This document shows positions 43,350-55,265 of a stretch of DNA of 64,000 nt, in pieces. The notes under the pieces were generated by a model. It was not told the DNA's origin. It saw nothing but the letters and a program-made list of their open reading frames with translations, and made no database searches. Each line of letters starts with the position of its first letter. Position 1 is the first letter of the stretch. This stretch comes from Takakia lepidozioides (lineage: Eukaryota; Streptophyta; Takakiopsida; Takakiales; Takakiaceae): the NCBI GenBank assembly GCA_030704615.1, contig CM060731.1, positions 56,710,756-56,774,755 of the forward strand, read 5' to 3'. The translations under genes were made by a program, and so were the position numbers.

Positions 43350-45216
43350 CAGGATAACACTGGAGCTCGGTGGCATGGTGAGACGGACGAGGAGATGGTG
43401 TCGGGATGGCATGCATCTGCCTTTTTGTGTATCTTGGCATCGGGAGGTTAGGTTGGACCTACAACAGGGATGACTGTAGACGGAGTGTCTGAGAACCCTA
43501 AGGCTAGTGATGAGCCAGGTGGTGCCAGAAATATACATGAGGATTCGGTTGTGTTGGACTACCTCCGCACTGGAGACCCGGCAGCTAGTGTGACTGCCAA
43601 GGAGATGGATCGGATCCTACAATGAGCCAAGAGGTTCAAGTGGGAGGGGATACACCTGCTTCGAGTGTGGGAGGATGGTTGGGTGAGGATTGTGCCTCAC
43701 CCAACATAGCGTGCACGGTTAGTGCGGCATACCCATGAGGAGTTGGGGCATTTTGGAGTGCGACGCACTCATAGTTTACTGCAGGGGCAGTATTGGTGGC
43801 GTGGTATGCACACAGAGGTGCAACAGTTCGTGGCTAGATGCATGGTGTGTGATAGGGTGCGTGCTTCATTCAACGCCCCTACACCACAGTTGCATCCATT
43901 ACCCATCATGGGATTGGGCTACAGGTGGAGTCTTGACTTCGCAGGGCCGTTGCCATTGACGATGCGCCACCACAGATATGTGTTGGTGATGGTGGAGCAC
44001 TTCTCCAAGTACATTGAGTTGGTTCCATTGCTTGACAAGGCTAGTGAGGGGGCTGCGTATGCATTCCTGGATCGTGTGCGTAGCCGATTCGGCAGCTGAG
44101 GTACTCACGGACCAAGGGAGAGAGTTCTTGGGGGAGTTTCAGGCTTTGTGTGATAAAGCCTTGATAGACCACCATACCACTTCTCGGGATCATCCTGAGG
44201 CCGATGGCTTGGCAGAGAGAGTGGTGCAGACGGTGAAGAGGGGTTTGCGCAAGTATGGCTTGCAAAATGGACACCTAGGAAATTGGGATCTTTAGGTACC
44301 TTGGTTAGCCATGGGCTACAGGTTCAGCAAGCAAGCATCACTTGCCTCCTTCTCACTATATTTCTTTCTCTTTGGCCGAGAGCCGGATTTGCCTGCATCT
44401 ATTCGCAGGGAGGCTGCAGTAGTCCTCAACCTTGATGATCCGAATGTGTGGACACAAGCATGTGCCCAGCGGGCAGAGTTGTTCAAGAGAGTCATGCCTA
44501 TGGCTTTTGAGAATCTTGCTATTGCCCAACACCGAGACACATTGAGGTATGCCACTATACGTGGAGGGGGATATCGGCCAGGTGTTTGGCGTTTCCACCC
44601 TGGGGACTATATGTATCTGCAGCAGACAGCGCCTACGACCTTGGATGTCACAACAAGACGTGTGATTCTAAGGGTCGGGGAGGTGTTACCTTCAGAAGTG
44701 TTGAGATGGCATGGTATGGAAGGATCGTGTGCACAATTGTGCGCCATGTCACCTTCCACATGTGGATGGGAGGATAGATCCCAACCTTGCAGTGGTACCT
44801 ACAGGATTGCGTTGCATGCTATGTGGGCATGCTCGTGGTGCCGCCACTATGCTGGTGTGTGATCGATGCTCAAGAGGTTGGCATATGGGATGCTTGACAC
44901 CACCTCTTGAGAGGGTTCCTGATGGAAATTGGTTATGTCAACCCTGCTTGGGATAGTGGCAGTGGATATGACTAATGGCAGCTCACAAGACATGGGAGGC
45001 CAAGCTCATAGGAGTCAATACCCTAGATGTCAGGCTCAAGTTCACAGGTTGCAAGACGGCGACTAACGATGGGGCAACTCTTGTACCCGGCCTCTTGATC
45101 TATTGAGTTTGAGTGTAGTAGGGACAATGGTGGAGGACCTAGTGAGGCTATGGCCACTATCACATCTTGTGGCTACTTGGACTTAGAGGGACCTAAGCGC
45201 CAGCTAGGGGGGCGAT
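43350..45216 (+). pseudogene. Ty3/gypsy integrase with C-terminal PHD finger
   Basis: The plus strand carries an integrase zinc-binding domain (HTHEELGHFG...ARCMVCDRV), core motifs WSLDFAGPLP and VLTDQGREFLGEF with DGLAERVV, a GPY-like tail (FHPGDYMYLQQTAP), and then a C4HC3 PHD finger. The PHD finger reads CMLCGHARGAATMLVCDRC, GWHMGCL, PDGNWLCQPC and ends at 44956. Stops at 43622 and 43707 and shifts near 44095, 44295 and 44710 break it. A polypurine-like GGGGGGCGA precedes the LTR at 45217. The PHD finger takes the place usually held by a chromodomain and could read histone marks at the target. Confidence 0.85.
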
Positions 45217-45847
45217 TGTGATGGACTAGTGGCAGCCTAATGATGGACTAGTAGCTGCACTAGTGGTGGCTAGTGGCAGCCTAGTGGTGGACTAGTGGCT
45301 GCACTAATGGTGGCTAGTGGCAGCCTAGTGGTTGGACTAGTGGCTGCACTAGTGGTGGCTAGTGGCAGCCTAGTGGTGGACTAGTGGCTGCCCTAGTGGT
45401 GACTAGTGGTTGTCTAGTGGCAGCCTAGTGGTGCATTAGTGGTGGACTAGTGATAGACTAGTGTTTGGTGTGCACATATGTTGTGTGGTTTTGGACAGCG
45501 ATGTAGTTGTGTAGCAATATGTATGCGCACGATAGCTGTCAAGTTATTTTACCACCGGTGTGAAATTAGCTAGGAAATAGCTAGCTTTTATATATTGACA
45601 TTTGGGATTGACCCAAGTGTCAATCTAGGGGCCAATACATGTTTGGGCACCTGACGTTGTTATCTTCACGGCAGATCGCGGTGGGCTCATCTTTCTCGAG
45701 TTGAGCCTCACCGCGTCTAGCTATGGCGCCGTAGTGTGGATTCCCCATGGCGTGGGGTGCACTTGGCTCCACTTAATATATGAGTGATGTTTTCATGTGC
45801 GAGTGTGTGAGTTTGAGAGAGCTTGTATGCTTGTATCATTCATTTCC
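45217..45847 (+). repeat. LTR of the PHD-integrase Ty3/gypsy family, plus orientation
   Basis: 631 bp starting TGTGATGG right after a purine tract. The first half (H) is built of ACTAGTGG-type short repeats. The second half (T), from TGTCAAGTTATT, contains a TATA box (TTTTATATATTG, about 45588-45599). Related copies lie inverted at 50091-50808 and 49621-49935. The last few bases of the LTR are missing where it joins gag sequence. Confidence 0.8.
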
Positions 45848-45861
45848 GCTCTGTAAAGAGT

Positions 45862-46905
45862 CCATTACTGCTGCACCAGCACCAGTGGCGGTGCCTGCCT
45901 TCAACCCTATTGTGGAGTTCTTCGAAGAGTTGAGAATGAACTACCAAGGGGTGATGAAAAAGAAGTTGAGGAGCTTGCAAGAGTTCCAAAGGAAGCCCAC
46001 TGAGAGCTTGAGGGAGGCTCTCACTCGCATGAGGCACTTGATTAATGTAACCCAAGGGGTTACGGAGGCTCAGGGCAGTCCAGTTCTGGTACGGATATTG
46101 GACAAGGAGCTGAGGAGAAGGGTGCGGGATGCAACTCTCCTACAAGCGGCCTAACCCACCTTAGCAAATGTGTTTTTACTGGCAGAGCGGATAGAGCTCA
46201 ACATGGTGGAGGAACGAGTGGTCATGATGGGATTTGCTAAGGAGGTACCACGGGGTAGTGGTGCTCCTATCCAGCCACTACCTCAACGTGCTCAAGGCAG
46301 CAAGGGGGCTCAGTTGAAGCCCAGGGAAGGGCAGAGAGGACCTCAGATGCAGGGGTCTCTCCCTTCATTTGCTGGCCAACAACGGGCGGATGTGGTGTGC
46401 TGGACATGACCCCATGTCAAGAAGGATTGCCCAGAGGGAGGCAATGGTTTGGCACCGGCACAGCCTGCACATGTGCGGTGTGGGCATTGTGGCAGGTACG
46501 GGCATGGAGAGGCCCAGTGCTATGGTTTGCACCCTGAGTTGCGCCCAGGCCAGTTCCAAGGGAACAATGGTGGCCGAGGGCGAGGTGGAGCAGCCCAGAG
46601 AGGACGAGGTGGCCAGGCACGAGGTGCAGGCTAAGGGCAGGCTCAACATGGCCAAGGACGCGGAGGTCAGGTTGGTGACCAAGGCATGGCCAACCAGCTT
46701 CAGCAGCTAGAGTACAGGCTCGCTGCCATGGCCACAGCTCAGGTGGTACCGACTCCAAGGCTGGATGGTCCACCTCCTGCTCCTGAGGGAGGAGACTTAG
46801 GAGGCATGGGATTCATGTGCGGGGCAGCACTAGCACTAGTAAGGGGTGCCACTACCACTACCACTATGGGTGGGGCACCACTACCATTGGTGCTGGTGCA
46901 GCAGT
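45862..46905 (+). pseudogene. Ty3/gypsy gag, C-terminal half (plus strand)
   Basis: The frame reads TAAPAPVAVPAFNPIVEFFE then LRSLQEFQRKPTESLREALT and VFLLAERIELNMVEERVV. It reaches a CCHC zinc knuckle (CGHCGRYGHGEAQC) near 46480 and a Gly/Arg-rich tail. In-frame stops at 46152 and 46407 break it. It directly follows the LTR without leader or gag N-terminus. The missing N-terminal half is on the opposite strand at 46870-47460. Confidence 0.8.
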
Positions 46906-47460
46906 AGCTTGGGTGGACGTCGTAGTTGCTGTACCACCAGTCTCACTACTGCTCGTGGAAGCTGGTGGTGCAGCTGCCGGTGTGGCTGCTGCCGTTGTGC
47001 CTCTAGTGATGGAGACATAGTCGGGTGACCAGTACATCCTCCACTCCTCGATCTCAACATCGTCCCCCCGCCTAAACTCATGGTAATCATCCATGGGCGG
47101 CCCCTCAAGGTGCTGAAACAGCCCCTTCCATGCCATGAAAGGTGTAAACAGTTGTGGATTGCGCATTTGCTGCGAGTCACACCAACTATCAAACTCTTGG
47201 ATAAAATCATCCAACTCAATGGTGCCCACCGCCCTAAAGTACCTTCGTGGCCCCTTGGTGGCTCCATACATCTCCTCCATCGTGTCCCACAATAATGGCA
47301 AGGAAACAACTTGCACCGCCGGTGTGAGTCGTCCTGATTCACAATCCAAATTAGAACCTTCCGTAGAAGACACAGGAGGTGAAGGTGGCCTAAACCGCAC
47401 ACCTCGTCTCGTATACCCGCTAGTGCTCGTACCGGCACTTTCCCCAGCAACTAGTGGCAA
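46870..47460 (-). pseudogene. Ty3/gypsy gag, N-terminal half (minus strand)
   Basis: An open minus frame of up to 198 codons reads FIQEFDSWCDSQQMRNPQLF, TPFMAWKGLFQHLEGPPMDD and VEIEEWRMYWSPDYV, then a Thr/Ala-rich linker ending QATAAPAP. The linker sequence is the same as the start of the plus-strand gag half. So this is the other half of the same gag type, in inverted orientation. Confidence 0.75.
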
Positions 47461-49604
47461 CTCTGTGTTGATAAACTGACACTCAACCGGTCATGAACAT
47501 GTCTCTAACCCCCTCTCCACAAAGTAACCGGGTAGAGAACCTGATGTGGCTTATGGTTTGGAATACTAGGTTCCTAACATAGCCTGCACCTGCACCTGCA
47601 TCCACTGCATGCACTCCTATGGTTGGCTGGTCATCACCTCCAACCTCACCACAGGAGAAACAAAGATGGTCTGACTGGTCATCAACCCAACCTCACCATC
47701 GACAGTATGCTCTAGGGTGGGATCGGCGATCAAGCCCGAGTCCACCACCTATAAAATCAAGCGCCCACACAAAACTAGCATGGCGCACAATCAAGCATGC
47801 AGGTGTGGAGGGGATCCAAACACAAGAATGAAAACAACAACTCCCCCACACAAAAAAATAACTCCACAGTGTCGCTCCTGCAACCCAGCCCAAACCCAGA
47901 CTGACTCTTGCCTCCACCTACAGAAAGGTCTTGGCCTACAGAGAAGGTGGAAAGCTACGAGGAAGAGAAGCTAAAGCAATGCCTATCCCAAGCACGCTCT
48001 CATCCCAACACCCTTTTTTTTCCTCTCTTCTCTCATTTGCATGACCATGAGAGCATCCTGTAGACACTCCTCAAACCACCCTCCACGAGCTCATGAAACT
48101 TGGCCTCCAAGGCCCCATGCAAGCCTCCACAGGGTCTGCCAGTGCCTCCTTACGTCCACCAGCCATTCCTCCGAATGGAACCACCTCAGGAAACCACACC
48201 GTTCACTGAAGGTTCAAAGATGGAGCAAATAGAGGTACATATAGGCCCCAACAACATTCTGTCCAAAGGAATTACCTGCAGGCTGGTCTTCCCCATAGTT
48301 AAGAATTGGGCTGAAAAAAACCGTTGTTATTCAGAGCCCAGCCTCCCCATCAAGGTCCCACGAAACGAGTTTTTCACTCTAACCGTTCGCGGCCTTCCGT
48401 GGCTCCAACCGCCACTACTCCTCACGGCCCGTCCTAGGCGCTCGTTGGCCACGGGCTGCCCAGTGATACCCCGTGGTACCACTCCCACGAGCCTTCACGG
48501 CCCGCCATTCCCACGATCTGGTCACTGTGCCCACCCGTTGTGTCCGCACCACGACTTCCAACGGTCACGGTCAATGGTCACGGTCAACCATCACGACCTA
48601 GGCTCGTGGTATCTCGTGATACCGCCCCAACGGCCCATCACAACCACTATTCCATGCGTTCCCTGGAACTCCCAACGAGTTCCCATGAGTTCCCGGGGCG
48701 TTCCCACGCGTTCCTGAGCTCTTCCCGAGCTGGGGTTTGCTCCAGCACCTGTTGCCGACGAGCTATGGCTTCTGCGGAGCCATCAGCCCCGTCGCCCTGC
48801 ACTCTTGAGCTCTCACGGCCCACTAGAAGTGCCTCCAACTCAACAAGCAAGCTATATGCTGCCCAACAAGCTTCATTTCTCCACGAAACTCACAAAAGTG
48901 AATCTGAAAATACACACCTTGATAAACTTGGTGTACGTGCAGTTCTACTGCACATTCCCTGGCTCTAGGACGCCTCACTGCTGCCCTTCCAGCCCTGCTC
49001 TTGCCACTCCAAGAGCCCTCGCCGTGCTAGAGTTTCAGATTGAAACTTCCAACTCAAGCAATACTTCACAAGTGCACTGATTTGCACACAAGAGGGACCA
49101 GCCCCCTCCTTTCACTCATACCTCTTTATGAGCTTGGAGCTACAGCTCCCAACAGGCTGCGATGCATCCCCTCGCAGCTCCGCCATTCGGCTGCTCCTCA
49201 TCTACCTACAACAACTCGTTTCGGGCAAATACCTGGAGCTGATCATATCATCTCCAACCTGCAACATGCTAACTTCCCATGCGCAGCCCACATTTCAGCA
49301 GCTCCTTAACTCGGCCTGCAGCTGAAAAAGACGACCACCAGTTCGCCCACTCGTGGCCAGCATCTCCTCCGCTCCACACTAGAAGCCCAAACTTGGTTGC
49401 CATAGCGTTGAGCTATGCAACGCCAATCTTCAACATAGGCTACCCGCCTCTCTATCCATGGCAAACCTGCAACCTGTTCGCCTTTGCACTCTATCCGCTT
49501 TGAATAGGCTCATGCATGGCTCCCTGCACTCTAGGTTGACCGCTTCTCATGATCTGAAAACACAAGTGCTACAACTAACTCGAATCTGGCACTCACAGAC
49601 TCGA
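47461..49604 (-). other. Presumed leader of the minus-strand element, no gene
   Basis: About 2.1 kb lie between the LTR part at 49621-49935 and the gag N-terminal half. An open plus frame at 48100-48717 is Pro-rich with no known motif. Nothing else is recognised. Such long leaders occur in plant Ty3/gypsy elements. Confidence 0.45.
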
Positions 49605-49620
49605 GCTCATCTTTCTCGAG

Positions 49621-49935
49621 TGATAAGGAAATGAATGATACAAGCATACAAGCTCTCTCAAACTCACACACTCGCACATGAAAACATCACTCATATATTA
49701 AGTCGAGCCAAGTGCACCCCACGCCATGAGGAATCCACACTACGGCGCCATAGCTAGACGTGGTGAGGCTCAACTTGAGAAAAATGAGCCCACCGCGATC
49801 TGCCGTGAAGATAACAACGCCAGGTGCCCAAACATGTATTGGCCCCTGGATTGACACTGGGTCAATCCAAATGTCAATATATAAAAGCTAGCTATTTCCT
49901 AGCTAACTTCACACTAGTGGTAAAATAACTTGATA
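49621..49935 (-). repeat. LTR second half (T) of the PHD-integrase family, minus orientation
   Basis: 315 bp, inverse of 45533-45847, ending TTATCA on the minus strand and abutting LINE sequence at 49936. The element leader follows on the minus strand. Confidence 0.75.
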
Positions 49936-50090
49936 GGCGGAAAATAAGAGGATTTTAACCCACTCCAGGAAGGACCCACCAAATCCACATTTTTCCATAG
50001 TTCTAATTAGGAAATCCTAGTCAATCGAATCAAAGGCTTTTTCGAAATCTAGCATAAGGAATACAAGCGGTTGGCAATTTGTATTAGCAA
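49936..50090 (-). pseudogene. LINE RT fragment with catalytic A block
   Basis: The minus strand reads NCQPLVFLMLDFEKAFDSID and ends at EWVKILLF. A TGG-to-TAG change lies just after. It continues 50809-51500 in frame when the 718-bp LTR insertion between them is removed. Confidence 0.85.
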
Positions 50091-50808
50091 TGTCGTGCGC
50101 ATACATATTGCTACACAACTACATCGCTGTCCAAAACCACACAAACACATGTGCACACCAAACACTAGTCTATAACTAGTCCACCACTAGTCCTGCCACT
50201 AGTGCAACCACTAGGCTGCCACTAGTGCAACCACTAGTCCGCCACTAGTGCAACCACTAGTCCACCACTAGTGCAGTCACTAGTCCAACACTAGGCTGCC
50301 ACTAGCCACCACTAGTGCAGCCACTAGTCCAACACTAGGCTGACATTAGCCACCACTAGTGCAACCACTAGTCCACCACTAGGCTGCCACTAGACACCAC
50401 TAGTGCAACCACTAGTCCACCACTGGGCTGCCACTAGCCACCACTAGTGCAGCCACTAGTCCATCACTAGGCTGCCACTAGCCCATCACAATTGATAAGG
50501 AAATGAATGATACAAGCACACAAGCTCTCTCAAACTCATATACTTGCACATGAAAACATCACTCATATATTAAGTCGAGCCAAGTGCACCCCACGCCATG
50601 GGGAATCCACACTACGGCGCCATAGCTAGACGCGGTGAGCTCAACTCGAGAAAGATGAGCCCACCGCGATCTGCCGTGAAGATAACAACGCCGGGTGCCC
50701 AAACATGTATTGGCCCCTGGATTGACACTTGGGTCAATCCCAAATGTCAATATATGAAAGCTAGCTATTTCCTAGCTAACTTCACACTAGTGGTAAAATA
50801 ACTTGACA
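50091..50808 (-). mobile_element. Circularly permuted LTR (T then H) inserted in the LINE, GCAA duplication
   Basis: On the minus strand the insert reads T (TGTCAAGTTATT...TTATCA), then H (TGTGATGG...CGACA), the reverse order of the LTR at 45217-45847. It is flanked by GCAA on both sides (50087-50090 and 50809-50812). Removing it and one GCAA joins LINE codons HEVLHL to ANTNCQ in frame. Confidence 0.8.
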
Positions 50809-51500
50809 GCAAGATGCAAGACTTCATGGGCCAAGATGATATTATCTAGAATCATTTTGTCTTTAATAAAACCAGACTGGTTTTTCCTAATAATCCTGGG
50901 AAGCATCGGCTGGAGACGCAAAGCAAGGGCCAAGTAGCAATTATTTTGTAGAAAGAGTTCAGCAGGGTGATATGGCGATAGTTGGACAATTTATGCCTAT
51001 CACCCTTTTTGAAGATGAGAGTAATCAGCCCCTCAGACAATTGCGAGGGCATAATCCCTTTGTCGAGGATGTCATTAGCCATTTCCAGGAAGCCCCCCCC
51101 CCACGACGTACCACATTGCTTTAAAAAATTCCACGGGCATACCATCCAAACCTGGAGCTTTGAGGGAGGCCGAAGCTTCCGCCGCCTTTCCCAATTCTTC
51201 CTCAGTGAAGGGGGCTGCGAGACTGATTTTATCTTGAGGGGACAGAAGACAGGGGACATTGCGGAGCAACTCAAGCTTGGCCTCTTCCCTTTCGAAAGTG
51301 GAAGGCCTTTTCTCAAATAACTTTGTGAAGAAACATACAACCATCTTGGGCATGATGTGAAGAGATGAAGATGAGAAGACAGCATCATCTGTGAGTGAAG
51401 GCACCAGATTGGCAATTCTTCTCTGCCTAGCTTTAATGAAGAAGTACCATGTCATTTTCTCTCCCCCTAATGACCAGTTAACACCCGCCTTCAACCTAAA
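50809..51500 (-). pseudogene. LINE RT, fingers region
   Basis: The minus strand encodes KAGVNWSLGGEKMTWYFFIK, KAPGLDGMPVEFFKAMW, LITLIFKKGDRHKLSNYRHI and KMILDNIILAHEVLHL in slightly shifted frames. This is the N-terminal RT of a plant LINE. It is split from its upstream part (56978 on) by the CACTA-like element and from its downstream part by the permuted LTR. Confidence 0.9.
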
Positions 51501-52424
51501 CACTACAACACACCCTATGTAATTTCGACGATTTAGTTTGATGTTGGCGTTGACTGTTGTCACTTTTGACTGTTCCAACCATTTTGTAGTCAAAATTTAT
51601 ATTAAAATATTCGAGGTGCTAGACAACCGCAAAAATTTTGACTGTAGTGAGAGACTTTGACTACCTAAAATGAGCTGACTGAGACAACCAGTTAAGCAAT
51701 GGCACATGTAATCACAATATATAAATTATATAGCAATATATATGTGGATAATAAGAAGTAAAAAAAAAACTATTTTTTCACTGACCCAACACATTAATAG
51801 TAAACTAATCGTTCGCTGGTTAAGGTTAGTGAAACAAAACAACTGAATTATATGAACGAATGATAAATAAACGTCTTGCTGGCAGCTATTGGATGAACAT
51901 ATGAAAGGTTAGTGAAACAAAACAACTGGATTACCTGAACGAGTGATAAACAAACGCCTTGCTGGCAGCTATTGGATGAACGTATGAAATATATTTTTTG
52001 TGCACTGGATGAACATATGAACAAACGATAAAGAAAACGCCTTGCTGGCAACTATTGTATGAACGGATGATAATGCACTTGGCTCGAGTTTTGGTTTGCT
52101 AGGTTGCAGTGTGCAGCCTGGCTGGGGCTTGGGTGTTTTTTTGGGGTCGGCGTGGTTCGAGAGCTCCGCAGGCTTAGGGACTTAGAGCGTTTGTTTGTCT
52201 TTGTGCCACCATCTGTGTTTTCTTAAGGTTCGCGAACCAGGATAAAGCGGTTTCTAAAAGACTAGTATCTTGCTGTGTGCACATGAGAGAGCGGGTGGGT
52301 GGGGGGGGGGAGAGAATAGAGAGAGAGAAGTGCCGCGCAGCGAGTGTACTGTTTGTGGATCGACCTGTATGTTTGCTCTTGTTGTGTCGGCCACGGTCAC
52401 GACTTGTGCTATATGGGAGCTTTA

Positions 52425-52560
52425 GAGCGGAGACAGCAGGGAGTGTTCAATAGTATGGCTGAACGAGATGTGGTGTGTGGAGTGCGATGATTGCAGGATA
52501 TGCACAGCGGGCGCGGGATGGAGGCTTTGCAGACATGAGCACCTTCTTCAACACATTTCA
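52425..52560 (+). pseudogene. PPR fragment 1 in the CACTA-like element
   Basis: The plus strand contains GVFNSMAERDVV and, after a frame change, the remains of GYAQRGRGMEAL. It matches the end of the better preserved fragment at 56.5-56.8 kb. Confidence 0.6.
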
Positions 52561-54109
52561 GCCTGTTTTCCCTGTTATCAGGATTCAAAGTCATCCCTAA
52601 ATTTTCAGGTTGAATTCTACAAGTTAGCTCGACGTTGCTGCAAAAAGGTGAATGTTGTTGGAAGCGCAAGTCAGCATAGGAACTAGTGTGAGAAGTAGGG
52701 TTAGGGTGTTTGCTGGAACAAATCTAGGCTGTCATTGTCCGCTGCTAGCAGCAAAGCAAGGAGGTACTATGCATGATTTGTGCAGAGGTATGGATAGCCG
52801 AAGGAGCAGGGCTAGAGTGTGGGTCCAGATTCATCCAAGAGGGCCGGATTTCAAGCTCCAGATTACATATGAATCCCTGTGGAATGATAGCTACAAGAAA
52901 CCTGCATGCGTAGATGGTCAACTGGAAGCCGCAACAGCAGTAGCAGCGGCACAATTGATAAAATTCATGTACTGCTACTCAAGACACCTTCTTCAACACA
53001 TTTCACCATGTTTTTTCCTCTTATCAGAACCGGCCCTAAATGTCTCTTAAAGCCTTCAGCAGATGGGTTGAATAGAGTCAAGTGGTTTACTTTTTCAACT
53101 TGATTTTCAGATCTTAGGGCATGCGAGAGACAGTGTCAACAATCAATCATTCTTCCTGCAAAGTCTTGGTATGCACAATCTGAGACTTGAGATCCTCCAC
53201 AAAGGCCAGCAAGTTTTTAGTTAAGGATCCACCCTCTGCCATATCCTCATGAGCACAATATTTGAGCTTCCCTACCCTGGTTCGAATTGCCATGCCCTCC
53301 TCCCCTGTCATTAGCTCCCTAATGTGTGCATGATTTGTGCAGAGGCAGAGATAGCTGAAGGAGCAGGGATAGAGAGTAGGTCTAGATTCATCCAAAAGGG
53401 CCAGATTTCAAGCACAATATTACTTATGATTTCCTGTAGATCAATAGCTACAAGAAACCTGCATGGGTAGATGGTCAACTGTCATGCCGCAGCAGCAGCG
53501 GCACAATTGATAAAATCAGGCACTGGTAATCAAGGCACCTTCTTCACATTCACCCTGTTTTTCCCTCTTATCAGAATCGGCCCTGAATTTCCAATGTTGA
53601 ATTCTACAAGTTAGCTGGTTGAGTGAATGTAGTTTGGAGTGACTTTGACATGATACTGCCACTGTGACAACATGAAAGTATCCAAAAATACGTAACAAAG
53701 ATGAGGAGAAGCTGTGGAATGAATACCTTTCTGACCCCAGTCAATGGTGGGACACCAGGCAAAAAGATGAATGCTTGTTAGATTATAGGAGAGTAGCAGA
53801 CGCAATTCAGTATGAGAACTAGTGTAATAAGCTGAGTTGGGTGTTTCCTAGAACAAATCTAGGCTGTCATTATCAGCTGCAAGGCAAGAATGTATGCATC
53901 ATTTGTGCAGAGGCATGGATAGCTGAAGGAGCGGGGATAGAGTGTGGGTCCAGATTCATCCAAGAGGGCTGGACTTCAAGCTCCAGATTACCTTGATTTC
54001 AAGTGGATCAGTAGCTACAAGAAACCTGCATGTGTAGATGGTCAACTAAAGGCAACAGCTGCAGTGGCACAGTTGATAAAATCAGGCACCTCAACCATGA
54101 CCACAGCTG

Positions 54110-54415
54110 TTGAAATTAGAGGATCAAGAGGGCACTTCTGGGCATGTGAAGATACTTTGTGCGGCAGGCAGACTGACAGAGGCTCTACAGACTCTAAACC
54201 AAGGAGGCATTTCAGCAGATTCAGATATGTCTGTCTGTTGCTTAAGTGCATCAAGATGGATGGTCTGGAAGCTGGAAAGCAGGTGCACACTCACATTATC
54301 CAAAGTGGATTCACACCAAATGTTTTTCCACTCAACACCCTTGTCAACATGTATGTTAAGTGCGGGAGCATCATGGATGCTTACCAAGTGTTCAACAGAA
54401 TGCCTCAATGATCTT
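54110..54415 (+). pseudogene. PPR fragment 2 in the CACTA-like element
   Basis: The plus frame reads LKCIKMDGLEAGKQVHTHII then NVFPLNTLVNMYVKCGSIMD and AYQVFNRMPQ before a stop. This is about two PPR motifs of the plant PLS type. A diverged second copy is at 56205-56465. Confidence 0.75.
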
Positions 54416-55084
54416 TGATCACGTGGAATATTATGTTGGCAAGATTTACCAAGCGTAGGTGTGGTTTGGTCCGAATTTGGCGGGGGAGTAGTGGTGGGAT
54501 GCTGGAAGCCGCAGAACAAAAAATTGAGCCAAAAACAAAATCGATACGTGCCAGAAACCCCCAATGAAAGGTAGTGCAAACCTATTTATTGGCTTAAAAT
54601 TTTAATTTTAATTCAATTACATTATGGAATGGCTTGGTGTCGATGGGGAGGCAAATGATTTATTCGTCTATTGTGTCTCCGCACATGTGTCGCGCACATG
54701 CGGGCAAAAGAGGGGCTTCAACCACATCCGTTCAATGGGTGCAATAGCCGTGCACGCATCGCAGGATTTTTTTTCTTCGCAATGAACAAAAACCAGATGA
54801 CAACTGAACGCCTCATTGGCCCATCGAACGAGTTTCGATTGATCTCATATTACACTGGGACCTATCGGAGGGTACATTGAACACACCGGCCAAGTCTCAA
54901 AACGAACGAAAAATCATTTGGATGGGCAACCATCCGTCGGCCCATTGAACGAACTTCGATTGATCTCATATCACTCTGGGGCCTCTTCCATGGCACATTG
55001 AACATACTGGCCAAGTCTCAAAGCGAACCAAAATCATCTCGATGGCCAACCATCCGTTGAGCCATCGAATGAATTTCGATGGAT

Positions 55085-55265
55085 CTGATATTAGTCCGGG
55101 ACCTGTATGAGCAAATGCTGCGTGAAGGGGTGAAGCCCAACCACATCGCATTTGTTTGTGTTTGCAATGCGTGTGCAAGCCTGGGAGCTCTGGAAAAGGG
55201 CAAAGAGGTCCATAGTGACATTGTCAAAGCTGGAATTGTACCAGATGTCATCCTGGAAACAGAAG
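55085..55265 (+). pseudogene. PPR fragment 3 in the CACTA-like element
   Basis: The frame reads DLYEQMLREGVKPNHIAFVC then VCNACASLGALEKGKEVHSD and IVKAGIVPDVI. It is followed by unrelated sequence. It would come after fragment 2 in a whole PPR protein. Confidence 0.75.

Noticed and set aside
48100-48717. Pro-rich 205-codon open frame as a gene
   Set aside because: No motif, biased composition, and it lies in the presumed leader of a retroelement on the other strand.
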